This document shows, piece by piece, positions 24,665-33,491 of a stretch of 42,810 nucleotides of DNA. Location: the NCBI GenBank assembly GCA_022703485.1, contig JAKLDO010000020.1:1-42810 (forward strand), read 5' to 3'. The position numbers and the translations under genes were made by a program. Position 1 is the first letter of the stretch; each line of letters begins with the position of its first letter. The stretch comes from a bacterium (GTDB taxonomy: Bacteria; UBP6; UBA1177). The notes under the pieces are model-generated. The model searched no databases, had not been told where the DNA came from, and was given only the letters and a program-made list of their open reading frames with translations.

Positions 24665-25180
24665 TTAGTCAGGAACAGCATCTGCATCAGTTTCTTCATC
24701 AACTTCTTCGTCAATAATTATTTCAAATTCATCAACTCCTTCCAGCGTCTCAATGACACAGGTATTGGAATCAGAATCACAATAATAACCTTCATCGCAG
24801 TCTTCATCTATTAAGCATTCAGGTTGCGGCACTCCGCCTAACTCATCAGGATCGGATATTTCGGCATCAGTTATATCGCTGTCATAATCATCGGTATCAG
24901 ATTCATCCGGATACTCTTCTGCATCGGGAAGCCCAAGCAGCTGATCCGCATCTTTTTTTTCTGTATCTGTATCAGTTATATCAATATCTTCAACAGCATC
25001 ACCTGTCAGCTTTTCAGTCGTATCAAAACAGCCCGGAACAGCAATGAAAAATAAAAATCCGATTATTAGAAATGAAAAAAGCCTGAGATTCATCACTTTG
25101 ACCGATGATCTTCTAAAAAAACCTTTTACCGGATACCCGGCTTTGTAATTCCTGACCGGTCTTACTGAAAAACTGTTCAT
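24665..25180 (-). CDS. Cys-patterned lipoprotein with extended N-terminus (171 aa); candidate substrate
   Basis: Before its signal helix it carries a 30-residue extension including YKAGYPVKGFFRRSSVK. The hydrophobic core then ends IAVPGC, with lipid Cys51. An acidic Asp/Glu/Thr-rich stretch follows, then one four-cysteine motif of spacing C-x5-C-x5-C-x6-C (ECLIDEDC, GYYCD, NTC) and an acidic tail. An internal Met30 could be an alternative start. However, the sister protein shares the extension and has no such Met, so I keep the ATG at 25180. It begins one base after the stop of the sister gene. The function is unknown; it is probably a modified or disulfide-bonded surface lipoprotein. Confidence 0.8.
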   Translation of the reverse strand: MNSFSVRPVRNYKAGYPVKGFFRRSSVKVMNLRLFSFLIIGFLFFIAVPGCFDTTEKLTGDAVEDIDITDTDTEKKDADQLLGLPDAEEYPDESDTDDYDSDITDAEISDPDELGGVPQPECLIDEDCDEGYYCDSDSNTCVIETLEGVDEFEIIIDEEVDEETDADAVPD

Positions 25181-25181
25181 T

Positions 25182-25835
25182 TTATTTCCTGATCTCAGGA
25201 GGAGCTATTCCGCCGAGCTCTTCATCGGGAACTTCCGTTTCATCGGGGACGATAATTTCATCATCCGGCTCGCTGTCAGAGACTTCCTGATCGGGAATAG
25301 GGTCTCCGGAAAGCTTTTCAACACAAGTATATGTTGTAAGATCACAGGAATATCCTTCATCACAATCTTCATCGGTAAGACATTCAGGCACGGCGTCACC
25401 GCTCAGTTTTTCAACACAGGTGTACGATGTCATGTCGCAGTAATAACCTTCAGCGCACTCTTCATCGCTCATGCACTCTGGCACTGCGCCGCCGTCTATC
25501 TGGTCGAAATCACCCGGTTCATAATCGTTCTGAGGAATGTCGCTGTCTCCGGCCGTTTCATCAGGCACAGTGCCGTCTGTCACCTCAATATCAGTAGTTT
25601 CATTATCAGTTGGGTCCGTATCGTTCACGACATCGAAATCGGGTTCAGGCACTCCGTCAGTCTTCACAACCTGTTCACCGCATCCGGGGACTGAAATGAA
25701 AAAGATCAGTCCGATGACCAGAATGGAAAACAGTTTCAAGTGAGTGAACTTCACGATGGACTTTTTGAAAAATCCTTTTACCGGATATCCTGCTTTGTAA
25801 CCAATCACTGGTTTTACCTTGAAAAAACTGCTCAT
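25182..25835 (-). CDS. Cys-patterned lipoprotein with extended N-terminus and two motif copies (217 aa)
   Basis: The N-terminus carries the same extension (YKAGYPVKGFFKKSIVK, residues 13-29), a signal helix ending ISVPGC with Cys52, and an acidic spacer. It then has two tandem 30-residue units of the pattern C-x5-C-x5-C-x6-C, each continuing into VEKLSGD. The units begin PECMSDEEC and PECLTDEDC and are nearly identical. GAGGAG lies just before the ATG at 25835. It is the first gene of a three-gene operon that ends with the radical SAM enzyme. A TATACT box on the minus strand at 25869-25864 may be its -10. Secreted lipid-anchored location is well supported; the role is unknown. Confidence 0.8.
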   Translation of the reverse strand: MSSFFKVKPVIGYKAGYPVKGFFKKSIVKFTHLKLFSILVIGLIFFISVPGCGEQVVKTDGVPEPDFDVVNDTDPTDNETTDIEVTDGTVPDETAGDSDIPQNDYEPGDFDQIDGGAVPECMSDEECAEGYYCDMTSYTCVEKLSGDAVPECLTDEDCDEGYSCDLTTYTCVEKLSGDPIPDQEVSDSEPDDEIIVPDETEVPDEELGGIAPPEIRK

Positions 25836-25908
25836 AGCTCCTCTCCCGACAAGTTTCCTATTAAGTATATAGGTATTTTCATTTTTATCATTTTTTTATT
25901 TTTTTTCC

Positions 25909-25937
25909 TTGCTTTATGATTAGTAGTAAGTTTTAAT
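25909..25937 (+). promoter_or_regulatory. Putative aminotransferase promoter
   Basis: TTGCTT (25909-25914), a 17-bp spacer and TTTAAT (25932-25937) precede the aminotransferase gene. A short dyad CAACA-GG-TGTTG follows, about 20 bases upstream of the ribosome site, and might be an operator. The matches are moderate. Confidence 0.4.
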
Positions 25938-25978
25938 AACAACAGGTGTTGCTATTTTTAAACAAAATGGAGGGATAT

Positions 25979-27184
25979 ATGTATTCAAATTTACAAGATT
26001 CTTTCTCTAAAATGTCCGGAAGGATGAAAAAATCGGCGATCAGGGAACTTCTGAAGCTCACCAACAAACCGGGGCTCATCTCTTTCGCAGGGGGACTTCC
26101 CGCTCCATGCACATTCCCGTCAGCAGAACTTGTCGAAATTTCAAAGGAAGTTCTTGAAAAAGAGGCTTCGATCGCTCTTCAGTACGGAACGACGGAAGGT
26201 GACGACCTTCTCAGGGAACAGCTTGTGAAAAGATATGTGGCTATGGGACTTCCGATAAACAAGGGCAATCTTGTGATCACGACTTCAAGCCAGCAGGCGC
26301 TTGATTTCCTCGGCAGGGTTTTCGTAAATGAAGGTGACAAGGTGATCGTCGAGCTTCCGAGCTATCTCGGCGGCATTCAGGCTTTCACTGCATACGGCGC
26401 TGACCTTGTGGGAATTTGCTCAGATGAGCACGGCATGAGCTCGAAACTGCTTGAAGAAAAGATCGTTGAGCTCGTCAAGGCGGGACAGAAACCTAAATTC
26501 ATATATATCATTCCCGATTTCCAGAACCCGGCAGGCGGGACCATGCCTGAATTCAGAAGGAAAGAGATCATCGAGATAGCGCACAAATATGAAATTCTCA
26601 TTGTCGAGGACAGCCCGTACAGGGAACTCCGTTTTGAAGGAACGGCTCAGCCCACGATCTATCAGCTCGACACAAAAGGGATCACAATAACACTCGGCAC
26701 TTTCTCAAAGATATTTGTTCCCGGTTTCAGGATCGGCTGGATAATCGCCCATCCCGACATCATTGACAAGTTCGTCACGGCGAAACAGTCTGTCGACCTC
26801 TGCACGCCAGCTTTCGTTCAGAGAATAGCCGCAAGATACATGGAGAAAGGATATTTCGAGAAGAACCTTAAAGCCACCATCAAGCTCTACGGACACAAGA
26901 AGAAAATAATGATGGAAAGCTTCAAGAAATATATGCCGGAAGGTGTGAAATGGACAGATCCCGAAGGCGGACTGTTCCTTTTCGTCTATCTTCCTGAACA
27001 CATGGATGCACAGAAACTTTTCATGACAGCGGTCGACAACAATGTCGCATTCGTCATCGGACAGGTGTTCCACTGTGACGGAAGCGGAAAGAACACAATG
27101 AGGATCAACTTCTCATTCTGCGACGACGACTACATCGTTGAAGGTGTAAAAAGACTTGCCGACGCCATCAGAGCATATAAATAG
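25979..27184 (+). CDS. PLP-dependent class I/II aminotransferase (2-aminoadipate/LysN-like)
   Basis: The 401-aa protein has no N-terminal DNA-binding domain. The start resembles this subfamily (LISFAGGLPAP near residue 36). Other marks are the tyrosine-containing LQYGTTEGDDLLREQL, the FQNPAGG loop, the conserved aspartate in EDSPYRELRF, and the cofactor-binding lysine in GTFSKIFVPGFRIGW. The arginine that binds substrate carboxylate is in MRINFSF. Such enzymes transfer amino groups among aromatic, branched-chain or aminoadipate substrates; the exact one is not clear. I use the ATG at 25979, with GGAGGG four bases upstream. An earlier in-frame ATG lacks a good site. Its last 11 codons are duplicated at 28181-28216. 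Confidence 0.92.
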   Translation: MYSNLQDSFSKMSGRMKKSAIRELLKLTNKPGLISFAGGLPAPCTFPSAELVEISKEVLEKEASIALQYGTTEGDDLLREQLVKRYVAMGLPINKGNLVITTSSQQALDFLGRVFVNEGDKVIVELPSYLGGIQAFTAYGADLVGICSDEHGMSSKLLEEKIVELVKAGQKPKFIYIIPDFQNPAGGTMPEFRRKEIIEIAHKYEILIVEDSPYRELRFEGTAQPTIYQLDTKGITITLGTFSKIFVPGFRIGWIIAHPDIIDKFVTAKQSVDLCTPAFVQRIAARYMEKGYFEKNLKATIKLYGHKKKIMMESFKKYMPEGVKWTDPEGGLFLFVYLPEHMDAQKLFMTAVDNNVAFVIGQVFHCDGSGKNTMRINFSFCDDDYIVEGVKRLADAIRAYK

Positions 27185-27234
27185 ATTCCAGCATCACAAC
27201 AGTTCCACAAAAAATTCTCTTTAGCGAATTTGCC
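27148..27234 (+). repeat. Direct repeat copy A: aminotransferase 3' end and trailer
   Basis: It begins AAAAAGACT within the last codons (KRLADAIRAYK) and runs to GAATTTGCC, 50 bases past the stop. It aligns over its full length with copy B at 28180-28262, with about 80 percent identity and small gaps. Confidence 0.85.
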
Positions 27235-27256
27235 ATAGTAAATTCAAGCAGTTAGC

Positions 27257-27284
27257 TTGACTTTCAAGTTCTCCAAAATAAAAT
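27257..27284 (+). promoter_or_regulatory. Promoter of the KilA-N gene
   Basis: TTGACT (27257-27262), a 16-bp spacer and TAAAAT (27279-27284). The expected start near 27291 leaves about 33 nt before the TTG start at 27324. It lies between repeat copy A and the gene, so the gene carries its own promoter. Confidence 0.5.
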
Positions 27285-27323
27285 CTTCACGGGCTCGTAG
27301 AATAATTAAAGAAGGAGGAGCAA

Positions 27324-28145
27324 TTGAAAAGTTCAAAAATGGATGTTCAAGGCAAAGAGATAGCAATTATTGTTCAGAACAATGAAGATTACATTTCATT
27401 AACGGATATTGCAAAACACAAGAATTCTGAAGCTACCGGACTTGTCATTTCTCACTGGTTAAGTACCAAGTACACAATTGAATTCATGGGATTCTGGGAA
27501 AAAATGCACAACCCTGATTTTAATGTTACTGAATTCGGTAACATTAAAAATGAGTCGGGTTCCAATGGCTTTATTCTTTCAAGCAAAGTCTGGATAAGCA
27601 AAACAAATGCTATCGGAATAACATCACAAGCAGGAAGATATGGCGGAACTTATGCTCACAAGGATATTGCTTTTGAATTTGCTTCATGGATCTCTGCGGA
27701 ATTTAAATTGTATATTATAAAAGAATTTCAGCGATTAAAAGAAGAAGAACTGAAACAGCTCGGCTGGGACATAAAGCGCAATCTTGCAAAAATAAATTAT
27801 CGCATCCACACAGATGCTATCAGAGAAAACCTTATTCCAGATGAGCTTACAAAAAAGCAGGTGAATGTTATTTACGCCACAGAAGCCGATGTTCTTAATA
27901 TGGCACTTTTTGGAATGACCGCTAAAGAGTGGCGTGAAAAAAATCCCGATAAAACAGGAAACATCCGAGATTATGCCGAAATATCACAGCTTGTCTGTCT
28001 TTCAAACCTTGAAAATCTTAACGCTCACTTTATTGAAGAAGGGGTTGCCCAGCCTGAGAGACTCTCAAGGTTAAATAAAATTGCAATTCATCAGATGAAA
28101 CTGCTGACAGAAAACCGTTCGATCAGAAAACTGGAATCTTATTAG
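27324..28145 (+). CDS. KilA-N domain protein (273 aa), TTG start
   Basis: The N-terminal KilA-N domain is recognisable from YISLTDIAKHKNSE, the WLSTKYTIEFMGFWE segment, and the SQAGRYGGTYAHKDIAFEF block followed by FASWISAEFKLYIIKEFQR. These are typical of phage and mobile-element antirepressor-like DNA-binding proteins. The C-terminal half (about 150-273) is helical, with EADVLNMALFGMTAKEWRE and an ending QMKLLTENRSIRKL, and is commonly found with this domain in bacterial chromosomes. AAGGAGGAG is three bases before the TTG at 27324; the first ATG is 15 bases further on, too far from it. The gene lies between direct repeats A and B, which suggests it arrived by recombination. Confidence 0.88.
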   Translation: MKSSKMDVQGKEIAIIVQNNEDYISLTDIAKHKNSEATGLVISHWLSTKYTIEFMGFWEKMHNPDFNVTEFGNIKNESGSNGFILSSKVWISKTNAIGITSQAGRYGGTYAHKDIAFEFASWISAEFKLYIIKEFQRLKEEELKQLGWDIKRNLAKINYRIHTDAIRENLIPDELTKKQVNVIYATEADVLNMALFGMTAKEWREKNPDKTGNIRDYAEISQLVCLSNLENLNAHFIEEGVAQPERLSRLNKIAIHQMKLLTENRSIRKLESY

Positions 28146-28177
28146 TAGTCTTTTCTTTCATTCATTTAATATTGATA

Positions 28178-28216
28178 GCAAAAAGACTCGGCGACGCCAT
28201 CAGAGCGTATAAATAG
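28178..28216 (+). pseudogene. Remnant 3' end of a second aminotransferase copy
   Basis: Read in frame, the sequence gives AKRLGDAIRAYK and then TAG. This matches the last residues of the intact aminotransferase (VKRLADAIRAYK) with several synonymous changes. No homologous coding sequence continues upstream, where the KilA-N trailer begins. It is the coding part of direct repeat copy B. Confidence 0.75.
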
Positions 28217-28262
28217 ATCCTGCTCAACAGATCTGCACAAAATTCTCTTTGGCAAATTTACC
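28180..28262 (+). repeat. Direct repeat copy B: duplicated aminotransferase 3' end
   Basis: It aligns with copy A from AAAAAGACT to AAATTTACC. Its last bases run into the 3' end of the convergent DUF1566 gene (stop at 28258). The two copies enclose about 950 bp holding the KilA-N gene. Confidence 0.85.
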
Positions 28263-28749
28263 TGACGCAACGCACCTTGGTGTGGTTGAGCTTGCTGTAT
28301 TCGTACACAAGGCCAGTGGGGAAATACACATACCATGCTAAACCTGTATAATTTGACCGCTCCGAAGACGACCAGAACCAATTCGTATCTCCGAAAACTG
28401 AATATTTGACGGGATTAGTCTCGTCAGATTCACATCCGTCACATGAATCATTCCAGCAATTTTCCCATGACAAGCATTCATCAGTAACTCCACATTCACC
28501 GCCGGTTTCAGTTGAAGGACAATCCTGAATAAGTGTTCTAAGTTCTGAGATTGTAGGCAGTCTGCCGCCAAGGGTTTCACAATAATTTATTGCTTCATCC
28601 CAAGTCATCTCACTGCTTGCAGCATCCGACCAGTTCAAGCCGTCATGCTCATTTGGGAAGTTATTCGCAGTATCTTCTGTATCATCCCCACCGCAGGAAA
28701 TCATCACAAACAACAAAACCATCATTAATGAAATCAGTGCTTTATTCAT
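28258..28749 (-). CDS. DUF1566 (Lcl C-terminal) lipoprotein, 163 aa
   Basis: The lipoprotein signal ends MISCGG, with Cys near residue 19. A very short spacer leads to [14 protein letters not shown] and the DUF1566 core: MTWDEAINYCETLGGRLPT, ISELRTLI, an eight-cysteine central insert (CP, GGECGVTDEC, ENCWNDSCDGC), and WFWSSSE near the end, closing VRCVR. DUF1566 domains resemble C-type-lectin or FGE-like folds found in exported proteins. AAGGGG lies about eight bases before the ATG. It is a tandem duplicate of the protein encoded at 28827-29450, but without the Thr-Gly repeat. The function is unknown. Confidence 0.82.
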   Translation of the reverse strand: MNKALISLMMVLLFVMISCGGDDTEDTANNFPNEHDGLNWSDAASSEMTWDEAINYCETLGGRLPTISELRTLIQDCPSTETGGECGVTDECLSWENCWNDSCDGCESDETNPVKYSVFGDTNWFWSSSERSNYTGLAWYVYFPTGLVYEYSKLNHTKVRCVR

Positions 28750-28826
28750 TTTTGCACCCCTTTTTTTTCACTCATCACTCGTCACCCATCACCCATCACT
28801 GTGGCTCCGCCGCCAACGAAGTGACA

Positions 28827-29451
<625 letters not shown>

Positions 29452-29484
29452 TAAAAACTCCTCAACGAGTTATAAATTCATGCC

Positions 29485-29513
29485 ATTCTATTGAATCGAT
29501 AAATATTTTCCAA
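29485..29513 (-). promoter_or_regulatory. Putative promoter of the DUF1566 pair
   Basis: On the minus strand, TTGGAA (29513-29508), 17 bp, then TAGAAT (29490-29485). The start would fall near 29478, about 28 nt before the ATG at 29450. Each box has one or two mismatches. The -35 lies just past the PFK stop. Confidence 0.4.
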
Positions 29514-29516
29514 ATT

Positions 29517-30842
29517 TCAATACCCGAAATAATCGTTCTGGCGGGTTGCGGAGACGACTCCTTTCCAGAGTGCTTCTTCGGGGTAGATCTTGCGGCGTTC
29601 GATTGTGGCAAGGGGTATCGGTACATGTGTGAAGAAGTTGTTCCAGTGTCCTATCAGGCAGTTGGTCTTCCCTGCCATTGCGGCATGGACTGCGTTCTCG
29701 GCGAGCATGTGGCAGAATATCGCATCAGTGCCCTGCGCGGCGACACTTCTGATGAGGTATGACGGGTCGAAATACTTGATGGAGAACTCCTTCTTTTCAG
29801 CCTTGAACCGTCTGTTAAGCTCATCTTTGAGGTAGATGCCGATGTCGGAATGGAGCACATTGCCCGATGCATCCTTTGTTTCAGAACGCTCTTTGAAGAA
29901 TTTCTGTCCCGCACCTTCCGCGACAACTATCACCGCATGACGGTTTTTATCAAGAGCCCGGTTCAGAGCGGCATAAAGCCCGTGATCGCCGTCAATATCG
30001 AAATCGATCTCAGGGACCAGACAGAAATCAGCGACAGAATTGGCAAGGGTCGCCGCCGCCGCGATGAAACCCGAATCACGCCCCATCAGCTTCACTATCG
30101 AAATGCCGTTATATGCACCTTCCGCCTCATTATGGGCACAAGTTATGATGTCAAAAGTCTGATACACGGCCGTCTCATAACCGAAAGTTTTCTCCACAAA
30201 AGCGAGATCGTTATCAATTGTCTTGGGAATGCCGATCACACTTATTTTCTGATTCCGCTTCATTGCTTCGACAGCAATATCCCGCGCCCCTTTCAGCGTG
30301 CCGTCACCACCGATGCAGAAAAGAATGTTGATATCATGGCGGATCAGAGTCTCCACCATTTCGCTCACATCCTGATTGCCGCGTGAAGAACCGAGAATGG
30401 TGCCTCCCAGCTCATGGATCCCGTCAACCATCTCAGGAGTCAGAAGAAACGGCTCGTGGCGGTATTTCGGAGAAAGACCCTGATAACCGTAACGGATGCC
30501 GTAAATAGTCCCCACGCCGTAATCGAGCGCCAGTATCTTCACAAGCCCTTTTATCACATCATTAAGGCCCGGACACAATCCGCCGCAAGTGACTATCGCC
30601 GCCTTGGTCCATGCCGGATCGTGGAATATCTTTTCGCGTGGCCCCGCCTTCTGGAAGGCAGGGAAAGTGCCTAAATGAAAAAGCCGCTCTATGTTCTTCA
30701 CCTGACTTGAAAAAGCTATCAGCTCATCATCTGAAACGAACTCCCTGCCTTTCACAGGAGAAAGGAGAGCAGGCACACCTAGTTTCGTTATCTCAAACGA
30801 ATACGCTCCGGGGTTTTCAATAACTTTCTGATAAATGAACAT
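29517..30842 (-). CDS. ATP-type 6-phosphofructokinase, long form
   Basis: The 441-aa protein has an N-terminal extension of about 80 residues before the catalytic start GGLCPG (87-92). GGDGT at 178-182 has the glycine typical of ATP users, whereas PPi users have GGDD. PKTIDND at 206-212 holds the catalytic aspartates with a lysine usual in PPi-like and plant-type enzymes. MGRDSGF and VVAEGAG follow as in the family. It would phosphorylate fructose 6-phosphate in cytosolic glycolysis. The motif mix places it in the long, spirochaete/plant-like ATP clade. GAGGTG lies five bases before the ATG. It lies 62 bp downstream of the epimerase gene. Confidence 0.93.
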   Translation of the reverse strand: MFIYQKVIENPGAYSFEITKLGVPALLSPVKGREFVSDDELIAFSSQVKNIERLFHLGTFPAFQKAGPREKIFHDPAWTKAAIVTCGGLCPGLNDVIKGLVKILALDYGVGTIYGIRYGYQGLSPKYRHEPFLLTPEMVDGIHELGGTILGSSRGNQDVSEMVETLIRHDINILFCIGGDGTLKGARDIAVEAMKRNQKISVIGIPKTIDNDLAFVEKTFGYETAVYQTFDIITCAHNEAEGAYNGISIVKLMGRDSGFIAAAATLANSVADFCLVPEIDFDIDGDHGLYAALNRALDKNRHAVIVVAEGAGQKFFKERSETKDASGNVLHSDIGIYLKDELNRRFKAEKKEFSIKYFDPSYLIRSVAAQGTDAIFCHMLAENAVHAAMAGKTNCLIGHWNNFFTHVPIPLATIERRKIYPEEALWKGVVSATRQNDYFGY

Positions 30843-30904
30843 TATGTCACCTCAAAATGGTTTTGAAGACTGATTGTATCCTGAACGGGACCTGAAATAA
30901 AGTT

Positions 30905-31891
30905 CTATCTGCTCTTATTTTCCATAAGCCAGTCGTAATGGTCCCTGAATGTCTGCTCGACAGGTCTCGGATCGAACCCGATCTCTTTTTTCGCCTTTTC
31001 GGAAGACGCGCGCAGATCGCTTTTGAGTATCCTTGCACTGTCTCTTGTGATGACAGCTTCTTTACCGGTCCATTTATAATAGAACTCGGCAAAGAAACCG
31101 GCTGTTGACATAAGCCAGTATGGAAGAGCGACTTTCGGCATTTTTGAACCGGTGACCTTTTCAAGTATCTGCATCATCTCCCTGTTTGTGGTGTGACCGC
31201 CTGTGAGAATGTAGAACTCACCTTTTTTTCCCTTTTCGCCGGCAAGAAGTATCCCCTGCGCCACATCTCTGACATCGACCCAGTCAAATCCGCCGTAACC
31301 AGGATATGCAGGAAGTTTCCCTTTTTTGAAATCCATTATCATCGTGCCCATCTGACACGGTCTGAAATCGTAAGGACCGATTATGCCGACAGGACATACA
31401 GTCACGACATCAAGCCCTTTTTTAGCCTCTTCCTGAACAAGAAGTGACGCTTCGGCCTTTGTGACACCGTACTCGAGCATCGCCCTGTCAGGATTGAAAC
31501 CCATCTCCTCGGTAGCGACAACCCCTTCTCCAGGATCGCCCAGCGCTTCGATGGAACTTACATGCACAAGTCTTTTCACTTTGTTCAGTTTGCATGCGTT
31601 AAGAACATTGACGACACCGTCCACATTGACCCTTCTGAGCTTTTCGTACATTCCCGGCGTTATTGAGATCCACGCGGCGCAGTTATAGACGATATCAGCA
31701 CCTTTGAACGCCCTGTTCAATGAATCAGCATCTGTCGTATCACCTTTGAACTCTTCATAATCGAGCCCCCTGACCGCTTCCATCACGGCAGTAGGTTCAT
31801 GAATGACTATCCTCGGCTTTATGCCCCTTTTGTTGAGCTCTCTTACCAGCGTGTTGCCGACATGGCCTGTTGCACCTGTTACTACGATCAT
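30905..31891 (-). CDS. NAD(P)-dependent epimerase/reductase, extended SDR family
   Basis: The 328-aa enzyme starts with the Rossmann motif TGATGHVGN at residues 5-13. It continues with the DTTDADSL region that contacts the cofactor, VHVSSIEALG, the catalytic Tyr-x3-Lys (YGVTKAE), and VCPVGIIGPYDFRP. This order fits dihydroflavonol-reductase-like or sugar/sterol dehydrogenase-like extended SDRs; the substrate is not clear. I choose the ATG at 31891, since GGGAGGG is six bases upstream. The ATG six bases earlier would leave no spacing, and a longer reading has no site. It probably shares a transcript with the phosphofructokinase gene. Confidence 0.88.
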   Translation of the reverse strand: MIVVTGATGHVGNTLVRELNKRGIKPRIVIHEPTAVMEAVRGLDYEEFKGDTTDADSLNRAFKGADIVYNCAAWISITPGMYEKLRRVNVDGVVNVLNACKLNKVKRLVHVSSIEALGDPGEGVVATEEMGFNPDRAMLEYGVTKAEASLLVQEEAKKGLDVVTVCPVGIIGPYDFRPCQMGTMIMDFKKGKLPAYPGYGGFDWVDVRDVAQGILLAGEKGKKGEFYILTGGHTTNREMMQILEKVTGSKMPKVALPYWLMSTAGFFAEFYYKWTGKEAVITRDSARILKSDLRASSEKAKKEIGFDPRPVEQTFRDHYDWLMENKSR

Positions 31892-31927
31892 TTCCATCCC
31901 TCCCAAGATAAGAAATACAGACCGGAA

Positions 31928-31955
31928 ATGATATATCCAAATCTGTGTTTTGCAA
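31928..31955 (-). promoter_or_regulatory. Putative promoter of the epimerase gene
   Basis: On the minus strand, TTGCAA (31955-31950), 16 bp, then TATCAT (31933-31928). The expected start is near 31921, about 30 nt before the ATG at 31891. It is a moderate match. No clear promoter was found for the divergent MFS gene in the remaining 120 bp. Confidence 0.4.
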
Positions 31956-32072
31956 ATTGTTTGCAACTTACATCATTTCACTGGATCTTTTTATCAAGTT
32001 CTTTCGATAAAGTGCTTTTTTCTGAAAAATATCTAAAATGTGCCGGTCTGTTAATTTAATTTGAGGTGATAA

Positions 32073-33461
32073 ATGGAAACTGGAAATCAGCAGGAAAAAA
32101 GTTCGATGTTCCGAGAACTTGTTCAGCCTTTCATAGATCTGGGAAAGACATCAAGACCGCTTCTGGGACTTAATATCTCTTATGTGATCGAAGGGCTTGT
32201 ATATTTCGGATTTGTCGGACTTCTGGGCATTTTCTTCAATGAATTCATCAAACTTGATGACATCGATGCAGGAAGGATGGTGGGATTCCAGACTGCGGGA
32301 ATAACCATTGCGATGCTGTTTCTGGGAGCCACCGTTGACTGGATAGGTCTTCGGAAAGCGCTTCTCATATCACTCGTATTCATGTTCTTCGGGAGGATGG
32401 TGCTGACAATGTCCCCGTCTCTGGGCTCGACAGGGCTCTGGGGCGGAGCGCACATCGTTTCCATGCTCGGCATTTTAGGCATAATGATCGGTTACGGAAT
32501 ATATCAGCCTGCGGCCTATGCAGGAGTTAAAATGCTCACTAACAGCAGAACTTCCGCAATGGGATATGCCATGCTTTACGCTTTGATGAACCTCGGCGGA
32601 TTTCTTCCCGGGCTCATATCGCCGCCGGTAAGAAAAAGTTACGGGATAGACGGAGTTTTCTGGGTCTATACAGTTCTCACTGTGATCGGCATAGCCGTTG
32701 TTGCAATTTTCATAACTAAAAAAGCATACGATGATGCCGTGGCAAAAGCAAAAGAGGACGAACCTGTCAAGAATGAAGAGCCGGTCAAAGAAGAGGAACA
32801 GCCCGAAATGACAGTGATCGAAAAGATGAAGTTCTATCTGAAGAACTTCCCTCTGAAAGATGCCAGGTTCATGTTCTTCATTTTCATACTCATCCCTGTT
32901 CAGACCCTTTTTGCTCACAACTGGCTTACACTTCCCCAGTACACAAGCAGAGCTTTTGAAGGTTTCGTGGGTGACAACTTTGAATTTTTCGTAAATCTCA
33001 ACCCCATACTTATTTTCATTCTGACTCCGATGGTAGCGGCGTTCACAGCAACAAAAGATACATATAAAATGATGATAATCGGTACATTTGTCATGGCATC
33101 GCCCACTTTCATCCTTGCACTGGGTCCGAACATGGGAACGCTGATGGCGTATCTTGTAATAATGACGATCGGTGAAGCGATATGGCAGCCGAGATTCCTG
33201 CAGTGGGTCGCTGATATAGCACCGAAAGGAATGACAGGAATATACATGGGAATAGGACAGTTCCCGTGGTTTTTGACAAAAGTCGTCACAGCAATTTATT
33301 CAGGCTGGTTCCTGATGAACTACTGTCCGGCAGATACACCTCCGGCTCAGATGAACACCGAAACAATGTGGTTCATTTACGGGCTTATCGCCATGATCAG
33401 CCCTGTCGCTCTTTTACTTTCCGCCAAATGGATGAAAAAAGGTTTTAAGACCGCCGCATAG
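32073..33461 (+). CDS. MFS transporter (462 aa)
   Basis: About twelve membrane segments are visible in two halves. The central cytoplasmic loop (around residues 220-250) is rich in Lys and Glu (KEDEPVKNEEPVKEEE). The first loop carries a family-A-like signature around GATVDWIGLRKALL. In the second half, the segment WQPRFLQWVADIAPKGMTGIYMGIG resembles its counterpart SPKFSEYIGVNAPADKKALYMGLG-type region in the POT-like transporter at 39284, so the two are distant paralogs. The substrate is unknown; an oligopeptide or similar small solute is plausible. GAGGTG is seven bases before the ATG. It is followed by a lipoprotein gene with its own promoter. Confidence 0.85.
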   Translation: METGNQQEKSSMFRELVQPFIDLGKTSRPLLGLNISYVIEGLVYFGFVGLLGIFFNEFIKLDDIDAGRMVGFQTAGITIAMLFLGATVDWIGLRKALLISLVFMFFGRMVLTMSPSLGSTGLWGGAHIVSMLGILGIMIGYGIYQPAAYAGVKMLTNSRTSAMGYAMLYALMNLGGFLPGLISPPVRKSYGIDGVFWVYTVLTVIGIAVVAIFITKKAYDDAVAKAKEDEPVKNEEPVKEEEQPEMTVIEKMKFYLKNFPLKDARFMFFIFILIPVQTLFAHNWLTLPQYTSRAFEGFVGDNFEFFVNLNPILIFILTPMVAAFTATKDTYKMMIIGTFVMASPTFILALGPNMGTLMAYLVIMTIGEAIWQPRFLQWVADIAPKGMTGIYMGIGQFPWFLTKVVTAIYSGWFLMNYCPADTPPAQMNTETMWFIYGLIAMISPVALLLSAKWMKKGFKTAA

Positions 33462-33491
33462 CAGAAAATCAAACAAAATGTTTTACTTTGC

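Noticed and set aside
28770-28800. CCCATCAC microrepeats between the DUF1566 genes as an attachment site
   Set aside because: Too short and degenerate, with no matching copy seen elsewhere in the window.
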